From Thermoleophilia bacterium (GTDB taxonomy: Bacteria; Actinomycetota; Thermoleophilia; RBG-16-64-13): 5,166 nucleotides of DNA. Under the pieces are notes generated by a model, which saw nothing but the letters and a program-made list of their open reading frames with translations, was not told where the DNA came from and did not search any database. The position numbers and the translations under genes were made by a program. Positions within the stretch are counted from its first letter, which is position 1. Each line of letters opens with the position of its first letter. The stretch spans positions 1 to 5,166 of the forward strand of contig JAFGIH010000005.1 of NCBI GenBank assembly GCA_016929985.1, in the 5' to 3' direction. Positions 1 through 5,166 of the stretch are shown in pieces.

Positions 1-300
1 GATGTTGAAGGGCGAGCGGTGCTGTTTGATGAGATTCTGCTCCAGTAGCAGCGCCTCCACCTCGGTACTGGTGACGATCCATTCCACCGAGTTCGCCCTG
101 CCGAGCATCTCGTCCACCTTCACCGGCAGTCTGCCCCCACTGTCCCCGGAGACCCCCGGCAGGTAGCTGGTCAGACGCTTCCTGAGAGACAAGGCCTTGC
201 CCACGTAGAGCACACCACCCTCCCCGTCCCGGAAGAGATAGACCCCGGGAAGATCGGGTGAATGCTTGATCTGCTGTCTCAGGTCGTCGGTATCGGTCAT
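1..300 (-). CDS. uvrC: UvrABC system protein C, N-terminal part (cut by window edge)
   Basis: UvrC makes the two incisions around a DNA lesion once UvrA and UvrB have located it, in cytosolic nucleotide excision repair. The first 100 codons are visible and the gene runs off the left edge, so its UvrB-binding, RNase H-like and HhH regions are not seen. The visible part is the GIY-YIG nuclease domain that makes the 3' incision. The GVY half of the motif is at residues 19-21 and YVGKA at 32-36, followed by the conserved Arg40. The metal-binding Glu region (STEVEALLLE, residues 78-87) leads into NLIK and P-F-N. The ATG at 300 is the only sensible start, because reading upstream in frame gives no ATG, GTG or TTG before a TGA about 12 codons away. 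No Shine-Dalgarno sequence precedes it (the preceding bases read CCCTTCTCATCAGC), so initiation may be SD-independent. Confidence 0.95.
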   Translation of the reverse strand, partial: MTDTDDLRQQIKHSPDLPGVYLFRDGEGGVLYVGKALSLRKRLTSYLPGVSGDSGGRLPVKVDEMLGRANSVEWIVTSTEVEALLLEQNLIKQHRSPFNI

Positions 301-357
301 GCTGATGAGAAGGGTGCCCGGCCCGGGTCGGACTCAAACGAAGAGCCCTATGGACCA

Positions 358-368
358 AGTGTATCGTA
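358..368 (-). promoter_or_regulatory. Possible -10 element for uvrC (weak)
   Basis: Read on the minus strand, this stretch is TACGATACACT. It contains two overlapping TAnnnT-type -10 hexamers, TACGAT (368 to 363) and TACACT (363 to 358). Either would place a transcription start roughly 50 nt upstream of the uvrC ATG. No TTGACA-like -35 lies at the expected distance (the best alignment is ACCGAG), so the call rests on the hexamers and on their position in the divergent gap. Confidence 0.25.
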
Positions 369-400
369 GGCAGGGGCCCGGTATGCTCGGTGGCGGCACG

Positions 401-419
401 CCCGCGCTGCGCCCGCGGG
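401..419. repeat. Perfect 6-bp inverted repeat, 7-nt spacer
   Basis: CCCGCG (401-406) and CGCGGG (414-419) are perfect inverted arms around a 7-nt spacer. It lies in the divergent intergenic region upstream of the dehydrogenase promoter. No T-run follows on either strand, so it does not look like an intrinsic terminator. In DNA this rich in G and C, a 6-bp repeat can arise by chance. Confidence 0.35.
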
Positions 420-422
420 AGG

Positions 423-437
423 CCGGCGATGCGCCGG
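423..437. repeat. Perfect 6-bp inverted repeat overlapping the -35 region
   Basis: CCGGCG (423-428) and CGCCGG (432-437) flank the triplet ATG. The right arm covers the place where a -35 hexamer would sit for the -10 at 457-462, and that place has no recognisable -35 sequence. It may be an operator half-site pair or just GC-rich sequence. No T-run follows. Confidence 0.35.
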
Positions 438-445
438 GAGCCAAA

Positions 446-457
446 AACACCCGTGTT
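446..457. promoter_or_regulatory. AACAC-CC-GTGTT palindrome touching the -10 element (candidate operator)
   Basis: AACAC (446-450) and GTGTT (453-457) are inverted arms around CC. The right arm overlaps the TG of the extended -10 and the first base of the -10 hexamer. A dimeric repressor bound here would block RNA polymerase. Unlike the nearby GC-only repeats, this one is AT-containing and sits in the least GC-rich part of the intergenic region. The regulator is unknown; a TetR-type fatty-acid or acyl-CoA regulator would suit the downstream gene, but that is speculation. Confidence 0.35.
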
Positions 458-462
458 ATACT
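454..462 (+). promoter_or_regulatory. Extended -10 promoter for the dehydrogenase-peptidase pair
   Basis: The sequence TGTTATACT is an extended -10: TG at 454-455, one base, then TATACT at 457-462, which differs from TATAAT at one position. No -35 resembling TTGACA lies 16-18 bp upstream, as is common for TGn-type promoters. Transcription should begin near 469-470, giving a leader of about 66 nt before the GTG start of the dehydrogenase. It is the clearest promoter-like sequence I found in the window. Confidence 0.6.
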
Positions 463-481
463 TCGGCGCCTACGCAGAGAG

Positions 482-517
482 GACCCGCCGGCCCTGTTGA
501 GAGCGGGCGCCGGGGTC
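482..517 (+). promoter_or_regulatory. Predicted GC-rich leader hairpin just upstream of the dehydrogenase RBS
   Basis: In the inferred 5' leader, GACC (482-485) pairs with GGTC (514-517). After a 2-nt bulge on the 5' side, CCGGC (488-492) pairs with GCCGG (509-513). This gives nine pairs, seven of them G-C, around a 16-nt loop. A competing pairing is CCCGC (484-488) with GCGGG (503-507). The stem ends 7 nt before the Shine-Dalgarno sequence at 525-530, so it could affect ribosome access or mRNA stability. No T-run follows, so it is not a classic attenuator. I do not recognise a known riboswitch class here. Confidence 0.35.
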
Positions 518-524
518 GCATCGA

Positions 525-530
525 GGGAGG
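525..530 (+). promoter_or_regulatory. Ribosome binding site that sets the dehydrogenase start
   Basis: GGGAGG lies 5 nt before the GTG at 536. It decides the start: the reading frame stays open upstream beyond 266, but none of the upstream candidates has such a site, and the in-frame GTG at 530 overlaps this one. Confidence 0.75.
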
Positions 531-535
531 TGCAC

Positions 536-2164
536 GTGCCCGCACTGACTGGCTTGCCCGACGAAGAACGGCAGATGATCCTGGACCTCATCGCACAGGT
601 CCGCCAACGGATGCTCACGCCCGAGAAGCTGCGGGAGTACGATGAGCACGAGATCTTCCCCGAAGCCGAGGTTCGAGAGCTCCTCAGCCCCGAGATCGGT
701 CTGCAACTCCTCTTCCTCCCCCAGGAATACGGAGGTTTGGGCGGCGGCGCTCGCGACATGGCAGCCGTCAGTGAGGCCATGGGCAAGATCTGCCTGGGTG
801 TGGCTACGGCCTTCCTCGTGGTCCATCTGGGCAGCGATCCTATCCTGGTGGCGGGCACCGACGATCAGAAGCGCAGATGGCTGCCCAAGGTGGCCGACGG
901 CGCCCTCGTGGCCTATGCCGTCACAGAACCCGAGGCAGGCAGCAATCTCTCCAACCTCAAGACCATCGCCACTCCCGTGCTCGACGAGCACGGCGACGTC
1001 ACTGCCTACCGCTTGAACGGCAGCAAGCAGTTCATCTCCAGCGGCGCATACGCCGACTTCCTCACGGTACTTGCTCAGACCCCCGAAGGGCCCTCGTTCT
1101 TCGTCATGGAGACAACGGCTCCAGGGTTCGTCGTGGGCAAGCCCGAACAGAAGCACGGCATCCGCAGCGCGAACACGGTCGCCCTCACGTTCGACAATGT
1201 CCTGATCCCGGCGGACGACCTCGTCGGCGGCATCCCGGGCCAAGGTCTTGCTCAAGCCAACGAGGTCTTCGGCTACACCCGCCTGATGGTGGCCTCCCTC
1301 GCCCTAGGCGCCGGTCTCGGTGCGCTGGAGAAGGTGGTCCCCTACGCGAAGGCCCGCGTCCAGTTCGGTTCCACGCTCATCGAGAAGCAGGGCTACACCC
1401 ACCGTCTGCTCGTGCCGCACGTGGCGAGGCTCGAGGCCGCTCGAGCCTATATCGACGAAGTCTGTGCCAGACTCGATTCTGGGGAGACCGACTTGCAGTG
1501 CGAGGGCGCCATCGCGAAACTCTTCACCACCGAGACTGCCAACGCGTGCGCCGATGCGGCCATCCAGGCCCTGGGCGGTTATGGGTACGTGCGCGAGTAC
1601 GACGTGGAGAAGATCAAGCGGGACGTCAAGATCACCACGATCTATGAAGGCACCAGCGAGATCATGCAACTGATCATAAGCACCTTCCGCTGGCGGATGA
1701 CGGTGCAATCCAAAGGCGCCTTCTACACCGTCCTTGCGGAACAGCTCGACACACTCCATCAACGCTGCAGCGACCTCAAGGCCGACGTCCTGGCCGGGCT
1801 CACCCGGCTCTTGAACGGCCTCTTCGAGGCGGCTCACACAACGAAGGCTACTCGCAGACAGCACGTGATGTTCCAACTTGCCTCCCTGGCGGCTATCGTC
1901 GAGACGGCCGCGGCACTCACCAGCAGAGCCGCCGACGCCGTCGATCCGGCTTCCGAGAAGGTCCCCTACCTTACCCTCTGCACCCGTATCAACACGGCCT
2001 TGGGGTCCCAGAGCGCCTTCGCCATCGCGCACGAGATCCTCTATGGATCCGATCTATGGGCCCCGGCCGACGCGCAGGCCATCCTCGATGTTTCGGGATT
2101 CGCGTTCGCCGCCTCCCAGAGCGGCCTGATCTCGGATATGGACGCTCTTGTGGGCGTCCTCTGA
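536..2164 (+). CDS. Acyl-CoA dehydrogenase with long C-terminal extension
   Basis: This FAD-dependent enzyme introduces an alpha-beta double bond into an acyl-CoA thioester, and family members usually pass electrons to ETF. The chain is 542 residues from GTG 536, against about 380 for typical members. The N-terminal helical domain covers roughly residues 10-125 and contains PEIGLQLLFLPQEYGGLGGG (52-71). The middle beta domain has the flavin and substrate signature VTEPEAGSN (129-137) and NGSKQFISSGAYAD (161-174). The C-terminal catalytic domain has RVQFG (274-278), QALGGYGYVREY (344-355) and IYEGTSEI (369-376). Glu371 in the last motif is at the usual catalytic-base position of short- and medium-chain enzymes. 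Residues from about 383 to 542 form an extra, apparently helical region, as in VLCAD/ACAD9-like and some anaerobe FadE-like proteins. Substrate chain length cannot be read from sequence, and no ETF genes are in view. The next gene starts 35 nt downstream, so the two are probably co-transcribed. The upstream open frame (266-535) is rejected as coding because it overlaps uvrC and the promoter. Confidence 0.93.
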   Translation: MPALTGLPDEERQMILDLIAQVRQRMLTPEKLREYDEHEIFPEAEVRELLSPEIGLQLLFLPQEYGGLGGGARDMAAVSEAMGKICLGVATAFLVVHLGSDPILVAGTDDQKRRWLPKVADGALVAYAVTEPEAGSNLSNLKTIATPVLDEHGDVTAYRLNGSKQFISSGAYADFLTVLAQTPEGPSFFVMETTAPGFVVGKPEQKHGIRSANTVALTFDNVLIPADDLVGGIPGQGLAQANEVFGYTRLMVASLALGAGLGALEKVVPYAKARVQFGSTLIEKQGYTHRLLVPHVARLEAARAYIDEVCARLDSGETDLQCEGAIAKLFTTETANACADAAIQALGGYGYVREYDVEKIKRDVKITTIYEGTSEIMQLIISTFRWRMTVQSKGAFYTVLAEQLDTLHQRCSDLKADVLAGLTRLLNGLFEAAHTTKATRRQHVMFQLASLAAIVETAAALTSRAADAVDPASEKVPYLTLCTRINTALGSQSAFAIAHEILYGSDLWAPADAQAILDVSGFAFAASQSGLISDMDALVGVL

Positions 2165-2185
2165 TCCTTGTGCCGTCTACACTTC

Positions 2186-2191
2186 GAGAGG
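2186..2191 (+). promoter_or_regulatory. Ribosome binding site of the M42 peptidase
   Basis: GAGAGG within a purine-rich run lies 8 nt before the ATG at 2200. It selects this ATG over in-frame upstream positions that lie inside the dehydrogenase gene. Confidence 0.7.
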
Positions 2192-2199
2192 AAGAAGAC

Positions 2200-3258
2200 A
2201 TGAGTGACATAGGCCCTCTGCTGAAGCGGTTCTCGGACGCTCACGGCCTGTCCGGCTACGAGGACGAGGTGGCGGCGCTGCTCCGGGCCGAGCTCGAGTC
2301 CCTCGTGGACGAAGTGACCACCGACAAGATGGGCAACGTCGTCGCGACAAGAAGGGGAGACGGTCCCACGGTCATGGTGGCCGCTCACATGGATGAGATC
2401 GGCCTCATGGTCCAACACATCGACGATGACGGGTACCTCCGCGTCGTACCCGTGGGCGGGTGGTCCGACCAGACCATCCTCGGCCAGCGCGTGCTCATCT
2501 CCACCCGTGACGGCAAACGCATCCACGGTGTGGTTGGCTCTAAGCCGCCCCACATGATGGACGCCGAGGACCGCAAGAAGATCATCAAGATCAAGGACAT
2601 GTTCATAGACTGCGGAGCGACCAGTGTCGATAGCGCCACCACATTGGGTGTCGAGATCGGTTCGCCCATCACGCTGGACCGGGAGCTGGTGCCGCTGGGT
2701 GACGATCTCGTGACGGGCAAGGCGCTGGACAACCGCGCCGGTTGCGTGATGATGGTGTGGGCCCTGCGCCTGCTCCGGCGCAAGAAGGTGCGTGCCACCA
2801 TACAGGCGGTCGGGACTGTCCAGGAAGAGGTGGGTCTGAAGGGCGCCCGCACCAGCGCCTTCGGCCTTGAGCCCGATGCCGCCATCGCCACCGACGTCAC
2901 GATCCCGGGCGACCACCCTGGGTTGAGCAAGACCGACTCACGCCTGGTGGTCGGCGGCGGACCAGGGATCACCATCATCGACGCGGCCGGACGGGGCGTC
3001 ATCGCCCGGCGCCCGGTCGTCCGCTGGCTCCGCGAGACCGCCGAGAATGCCGCCATCCCCTACCAGTTGGAAGTAGGAAACGCCGGCAACACCGACGCCA
3101 CTGCGATCAGCATCAGCCGGACGGGTGTCCCCTGCACAGTGATCACGGTACCCACCCGGTACATACACTCACCGGTAGAGGTGCTCTCGTTGCGGGATCT
3201 GGAGAACGGAGCCGCCCTCATCGCGGCCGCGCTGCAGTCTGCACACGAGTACTTCTAG
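2200..3258 (+). CDS. M42-family metallo-aminopeptidase (glutamyl aminopeptidase / former 'endoglucanase M' type)
   Basis: M42 enzymes are cytosolic dinuclear metal (Zn or Co) aminopeptidases, often tetrahedral dodecamers (TET), that trim short peptides to amino acids. The protein has 352 residues, normal for the family. Expected metal and catalytic residues are all present: His63 and Asp65 in AAHMDEIG (61-68), bridging Asp177 in KALDNRAG (174-181), Glu209 (general base) and Glu210 in QEEVGLKGA (208-216), Asp232 in ATDVT (230-234) and His323 in YIHSPVE (321-327). GNAGNTDA (293-300) is another typical block. Residues of roughly 70-165, between the first ligand pair and Asp177, match the small oligomerisation domain. 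There is no signal peptide. Some members were historically annotated as cellulases, but a peptidase role is better supported for the family. Specificity (Glu/Asp, Leu or Lys) cannot be decided from sequence alone. It follows the dehydrogenase by 35 nt on the same strand and ends 6 nt from the convergent hflX stop. Confidence 0.93.
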   Translation: MSDIGPLLKRFSDAHGLSGYEDEVAALLRAELESLVDEVTTDKMGNVVATRRGDGPTVMVAAHMDEIGLMVQHIDDDGYLRVVPVGGWSDQTILGQRVLISTRDGKRIHGVVGSKPPHMMDAEDRKKIIKIKDMFIDCGATSVDSATTLGVEIGSPITLDRELVPLGDDLVTGKALDNRAGCVMMVWALRLLRRKKVRATIQAVGTVQEEVGLKGARTSAFGLEPDAAIATDVTIPGDHPGLSKTDSRLVVGGGPGITIIDAAGRGVIARRPVVRWLRETAENAAIPYQLEVGNAGNTDATAISISRTGVPCTVITVPTRYIHSPVEVLSLRDLENGAALIAAALQSAHEYF

Positions 3259-3264
3259 TCGAGT

Positions 3265-4644
3265 CTACTCGGCCTGCTCCTGGGCGCGACGCAGGCGTGC
3301 CCACGCTCGGGCCGCGCTGTGTAGGTCGCCCGCCAACGAGGGTGGTACCCGTCCTTCGACGTGCACATCTTCGTCCCGGTACTCGAACTCCACGAGGCCG
3401 CGCTCTCTGACCCGGGCAAGCAGTTCCCCGGCGGAATAGGGCAGAGACAGGTCGATCTCCAGCCACAGTTCGGAAAGCACGGCAGCCATGGAGTCCCGCA
3501 GCTCGGTGACCCCGTCTCCGCTGAGTGCCGACACCTTGACGGAGTAGCGATCGTTCCGTCCCAGCACGCCTTCAGCGCCCGGGCGCCTGGGATCGACGAC
3601 CGCGTCCGCCGCAAGGGCCGCATCGGACCCGTGCACGAGATCCGCCTTGTTGAGCACTACCACGCGCGGCTTGTGACCCGCGCCGAGCTCGTCCAGCACT
3701 GACTGCACTGTGCGCCGGTGTTCGGGCGCGTGACGGTCGGCCAGGTCGACCACCTCGATGAGCACGTCGGCGCGCACCACCTCCTCCAGCGTGGCCTGGA
3801 AGGCCTCGACCAACTGGTGTGGGAGCTTGTGGATGAAGCCCACCGTGTCGCTGACGATCACCGTCTGCCCCTCACGCAGCCGCACACGGCGGGTCGTGGG
3901 GTCCAGTGTGGCAAAGAGCATGTCTTCGGCGGCGGCTGCTTCTTCACCCACCAAGGCGTTCAACAGCGTCGACTTGCCCGCGTTGGTATAGCCCACGATG
4001 GCCATGGTGGGCAGAAGCCGCCGTTCACGGGCCCGGGCCGCCGTTTCCCGCCGCCGCCGGACCTCCTCCACGCGCTGCCGGGTCGTCTTGATACGCTCGC
4101 GCAACACCCGGCGGTCGGTCTCCAACTGTGTCTCACCGGGGCCCCTTCTGGTGCCGATACCACCCCCCATGCGTGATAGATGGGCCCACATACGCGTCAG
4201 CCGCGGCAATTGATACTCCAGTTGAGCAAGCTCCACCTGGATGCGACCCTCGTGCGTGTGGGCCCGCTGTGCGAAGATGTCCAGGATGATACCGCTGCGG
4301 TCGAGCACCTTGACGTTCAGTAGTTCTTCCAACGACCTCTGCTGACGAGGCGAGAGCTCATCATCGGCCACCAGCATGGTGAAATGGGTCTCCGCCTTCG
4401 CCCGCTTCAACTCTTCCGCCTTGCCCGAGCCCAAATACCAGAGCGGGTGGATAGACCCGCGGCGCTGCGCCGCACTGCCCACTACCTCTCCGCCGGCAGT
4501 CTCCACCAACGACGCCAGCTCGAGCAGCGATTCCTCCGCACTCCACCCCGCGTCCAATCCCGTGTCCACCGCAATAAGATAGGCCCGCTCCAGCTGACCG
4601 GGTTCAGGCACGATCGCGTCCTGCCCGCCCGCCGACCGGCTCAC
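3265..4644 (-). CDS. hflX: GTPase HflX, ribosome-associated
   Basis: HflX is a GTPase that binds the 50S subunit. In several bacteria it splits stalled or heat-damaged 70S ribosomes. The protein has 459 residues from GTG 4644. The N-terminal HflX domain (about 20-110) contains [12 protein letters not shown] (68-79) and [16 protein letters not shown] (92-107). The middle helical part has the conserved [21 protein letters not shown] (113-133), [14 protein letters not shown] (138-151) and [20 protein letters not shown] (160-179), then an Arg-rich coiled helix to about 210. The G domain has G1 GYTNAGKS (218-225), G2 region ATLDPTTR (245-252), G3 DTVGF (266-270), G4 NKAD (332-335) and G5 SAL (372-374). 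The G4-G5 segment appears somewhat long and holds an Asp/Ala/Pro-rich stretch. A short C-terminal domain follows. The GTG start overlaps the uvrA stop as GTGA, with GGGGAG 4 nt upstream, implying coupling to uvrA. The Met/Val at codon 12 (GTG 4611) is a weaker alternative start. Confidence 0.95.
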   Translation of the reverse strand: MSRSAGGQDAIVPEPGQLERAYLIAVDTGLDAGWSAEESLLELASLVETAGGEVVGSAAQRRGSIHPLWYLGSGKAEELKRAKAETHFTMLVADDELSPRQQRSLEELLNVKVLDRSGIILDIFAQRAHTHEGRIQVELAQLEYQLPRLTRMWAHLSRMGGGIGTRRGPGETQLETDRRVLRERIKTTRQRVEEVRRRRETAARARERRLLPTMAIVGYTNAGKSTLLNALVGEEAAAAEDMLFATLDPTTRRVRLREGQTVIVSDTVGFIHKLPHQLVEAFQATLEEVVRADVLIEVVDLADRHAPEHRRTVQSVLDELGAGHKPRVVVLNKADLVHGSDAALAADAVVDPRRPGAEGVLGRNDRYSVKVSALSGDGVTELRDSMAAVLSELWLEIDLSLPYSAGELLARVRERGLVEFEYRDEDVHVEGRVPPSLAGDLHSAARAWARLRRAQEQAE

Positions 4645-5166
4645 GCCGCTCCCCGCTCTGCGTCGATACCCGCCGCCACCCGCTTAGTGCCGCACACCGG
4701 AAGCACACGCTGCAGCACTCTGCCAGTCTCACTGGCGCCGTTGGCACACACCTGCTCCGGCGTCCCCGTAGCCACGACCTCGCCACCGGCGTCGCCCCCT
4801 TCGGGTCCCAGATCTATGATCCAATCGGCGCACTTGATGACGTCCAGGTTGTGCTCTATCACCAGCACGGTGTTCCCGGCATCGACGAGCCGCTGAAGCA
4901 CTTCGAGCAGCTTCTCGATATCGGCGAAGTGCAGACCGGTGGTGGGTTCATCCAGGATATACAGCGTGTTGCCGGTGGCGATCTTGGCCAGCTCGGTGGC
5001 CAGTTTGACCCGTTGCGCCTCACCACCCGAGAGCGTGGTGGACGGCTGCCCGAGCCGGATGTACTCCAACCCGACATCAGCAAGCGTCTGCAACCGCCGT
5101 CTGATCTTGGGCTGGTTGGAGAAGAAGTCCAGCGCCTCCTCGACGCTCATGTCGAGGACCTCGGCC
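4641..5166 (-). CDS. uvrA: UvrABC system protein A, C-terminal part (cut by window edge)
   Basis: UvrA is the damage-sensing ABC ATPase of nucleotide excision repair. It dimerises, scans DNA with UvrB and hands the lesion over. Only the last 174 residues are visible; the frame is open through the right edge, and the ATG at 5150 is internal (preceded by AEVLD, typical of UvrA). Numbering visible residues from the edge, the second nucleotide-binding domain shows the ABC signature [18 protein letters not shown] (44-61), Walker B and D-loop [16 protein letters not shown] (68-83), and the switch His105 in [20 protein letters not shown] (102-121). [17 protein letters not shown] (123-139) is also characteristic. 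The usual closing motif (S/E-T-G-R-x-L) appears as [10 protein letters not shown], followed by a tail of roughly 20 residues without recognisable features. The TGA overlaps the hflX start by 4 nt. The first ABC module and zinc modules lie outside the window. Confidence 0.96.
   Translation of the reverse strand, partial: AEVLDMSVEEALDFFSNQPKIRRRLQTLADVGLEYIRLGQPSTTLSGGEAQRVKLATELAKIATGNTLYILDEPTTGLHFADIEKLLEVLQRLVDAGNTVLVIEHNLDVIKCADWIIDLGPEGGDAGGEVVATGTPEQVCANGASETGRVLQRVLPVCGTKRVAAGIDAERGAA
4649..4654 (-). promoter_or_regulatory. Ribosome binding site of hflX inside the end of uvrA
   Basis: On the minus strand GGGGAG lies 4 nt before the GTG at 4644, within the last codons of uvrA. Together with the GTGA stop-start overlap, it supports this start and translational coupling. 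Confidence 0.6.

Larger units (their letters stand above)
301..535. other. Divergent intergenic region between uvrC and the dehydrogenase
   Basis: This 235-nt gap separates divergently transcribed genes and must hold both promoters unless uvrC is read from further away, which the opposing genes make unlikely. From left to right it contains the uvrC upstream region without an SD, a weak uvrC -10 candidate (358-368), two GC-only inverted repeats (401-419 and 423-437), an AT-containing palindrome (446-457) overlapping an extended -10 (454-462), a predicted leader hairpin (482-517) and an SD (525-530). The plus frame is open through this region, but it has no ribosome binding site or family similarity before 536. 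Confidence 0.7.

Noticed and set aside
401..437. GC-rich inverted repeats as a bidirectional terminator
   Set aside because: They sit between divergent genes where no transcript should end, and no T-tract follows on either side.
266..535. In-frame upstream extension of the dehydrogenase (90 codons)
   Set aside because: It overlaps uvrC on the other strand and covers the promoter and leader. It has no ribosome binding site and the residues are unlike the family. The GTG at 536 with GGGAGG is a better start.
470..1255. Long minus-strand open frame opposite the dehydrogenase
   Set aside because: It lies antisense to a protein with clear acyl-CoA dehydrogenase motifs. Its composition and lack of motifs fit a GC-driven shadow frame.
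1304..2032. Minus-strand open frame opposite the dehydrogenase C-terminal half
   Set aside because: It has no recognisable domain and is explained by high third-position GC in the real gene.
2041..2916. 291-codon minus-strand open frame opposite the M42 peptidase
   Set aside because: It is antisense to a gene with complete metal-ligand motifs. The His/Asp/Val-rich translation is typical of a reversed GC-rich reading frame.
3260..3271. Inverted repeat between the M42 and hflX stops as an intrinsic terminator
   Set aside because: The stem is 5 bp with a 2-nt loop and no T-run on either strand, too weak for a terminator call.
3718..4176. Plus-strand open frame opposite hflX
   Set aside because: hflX has all G motifs on the other strand. 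The plus frame lacks an RBS or any family features.
1..5166. CRISPR array, tRNA/rRNA gene, insertion sequence, phage or defence genes
   Set aside because: I found no regularly spaced repeats, cloverleaf or rRNA-like segments, transposase or integrase motifs, or defence domains on either strand. Nearly all sequence is accounted for by five recognisable genes.

Overview
This is a visibly GC-rich bacterial chromosomal segment with five protein-coding genes in a tight layout. Two genes are cut by the window edges. GTG starts, high third-position GC, a Gram-positive-looking HflX and a single TATACT-type promoter suggest a high-GC lineage. Actinobacteriota (Thermoleophilia- or Coriobacteriia-like) is my best guess and Chloroflexota is an alternative. 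That is inference from general sequence character, not a phylogenetic result.

Layout. Bases 1-300 (minus) hold the first 100 codons of uvrC, the GIY-YIG incision nuclease of nucleotide excision repair. Bases 301-535 form a divergent intergenic region. It carries a convincing extended -10 promoter facing right, several GC-rich inverted repeats and a predicted leader hairpin. Bases 536-2164 (plus) encode an acyl-CoA dehydrogenase with a long C-terminal extension. After 35 nt, bases 2200-3258 (plus) encode an M42-family metallo-aminopeptidase. Only 6 nt separate it from the convergent hflX (3265-4644, minus), a ribosome-associated GTPase. hflX overlaps by 4 nt the end of uvrA (4641-5166 and beyond, minus), whose last 174 residues are visible.

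How the genes work together. On the minus strand the order is uvrA, hflX, (gap), uvrC. Two nucleotide excision repair genes therefore flank a two-gene plus-strand cassette with catabolic-looking functions, peptide trimming and acyl-CoA oxidation. The cassette has its own promoter and is probably one transcript. The uvrA-hflX overlap implies co-transcription and translational coupling of a repair protein with a ribosome-rescue GTPase.

I see no mobile element, CRISPR array, RNA gene or clear undescribed system. The least ordinary features are the C-terminally extended dehydrogenase, the structured promoter and leader region before it, and the placement of the cassette between repair genes.
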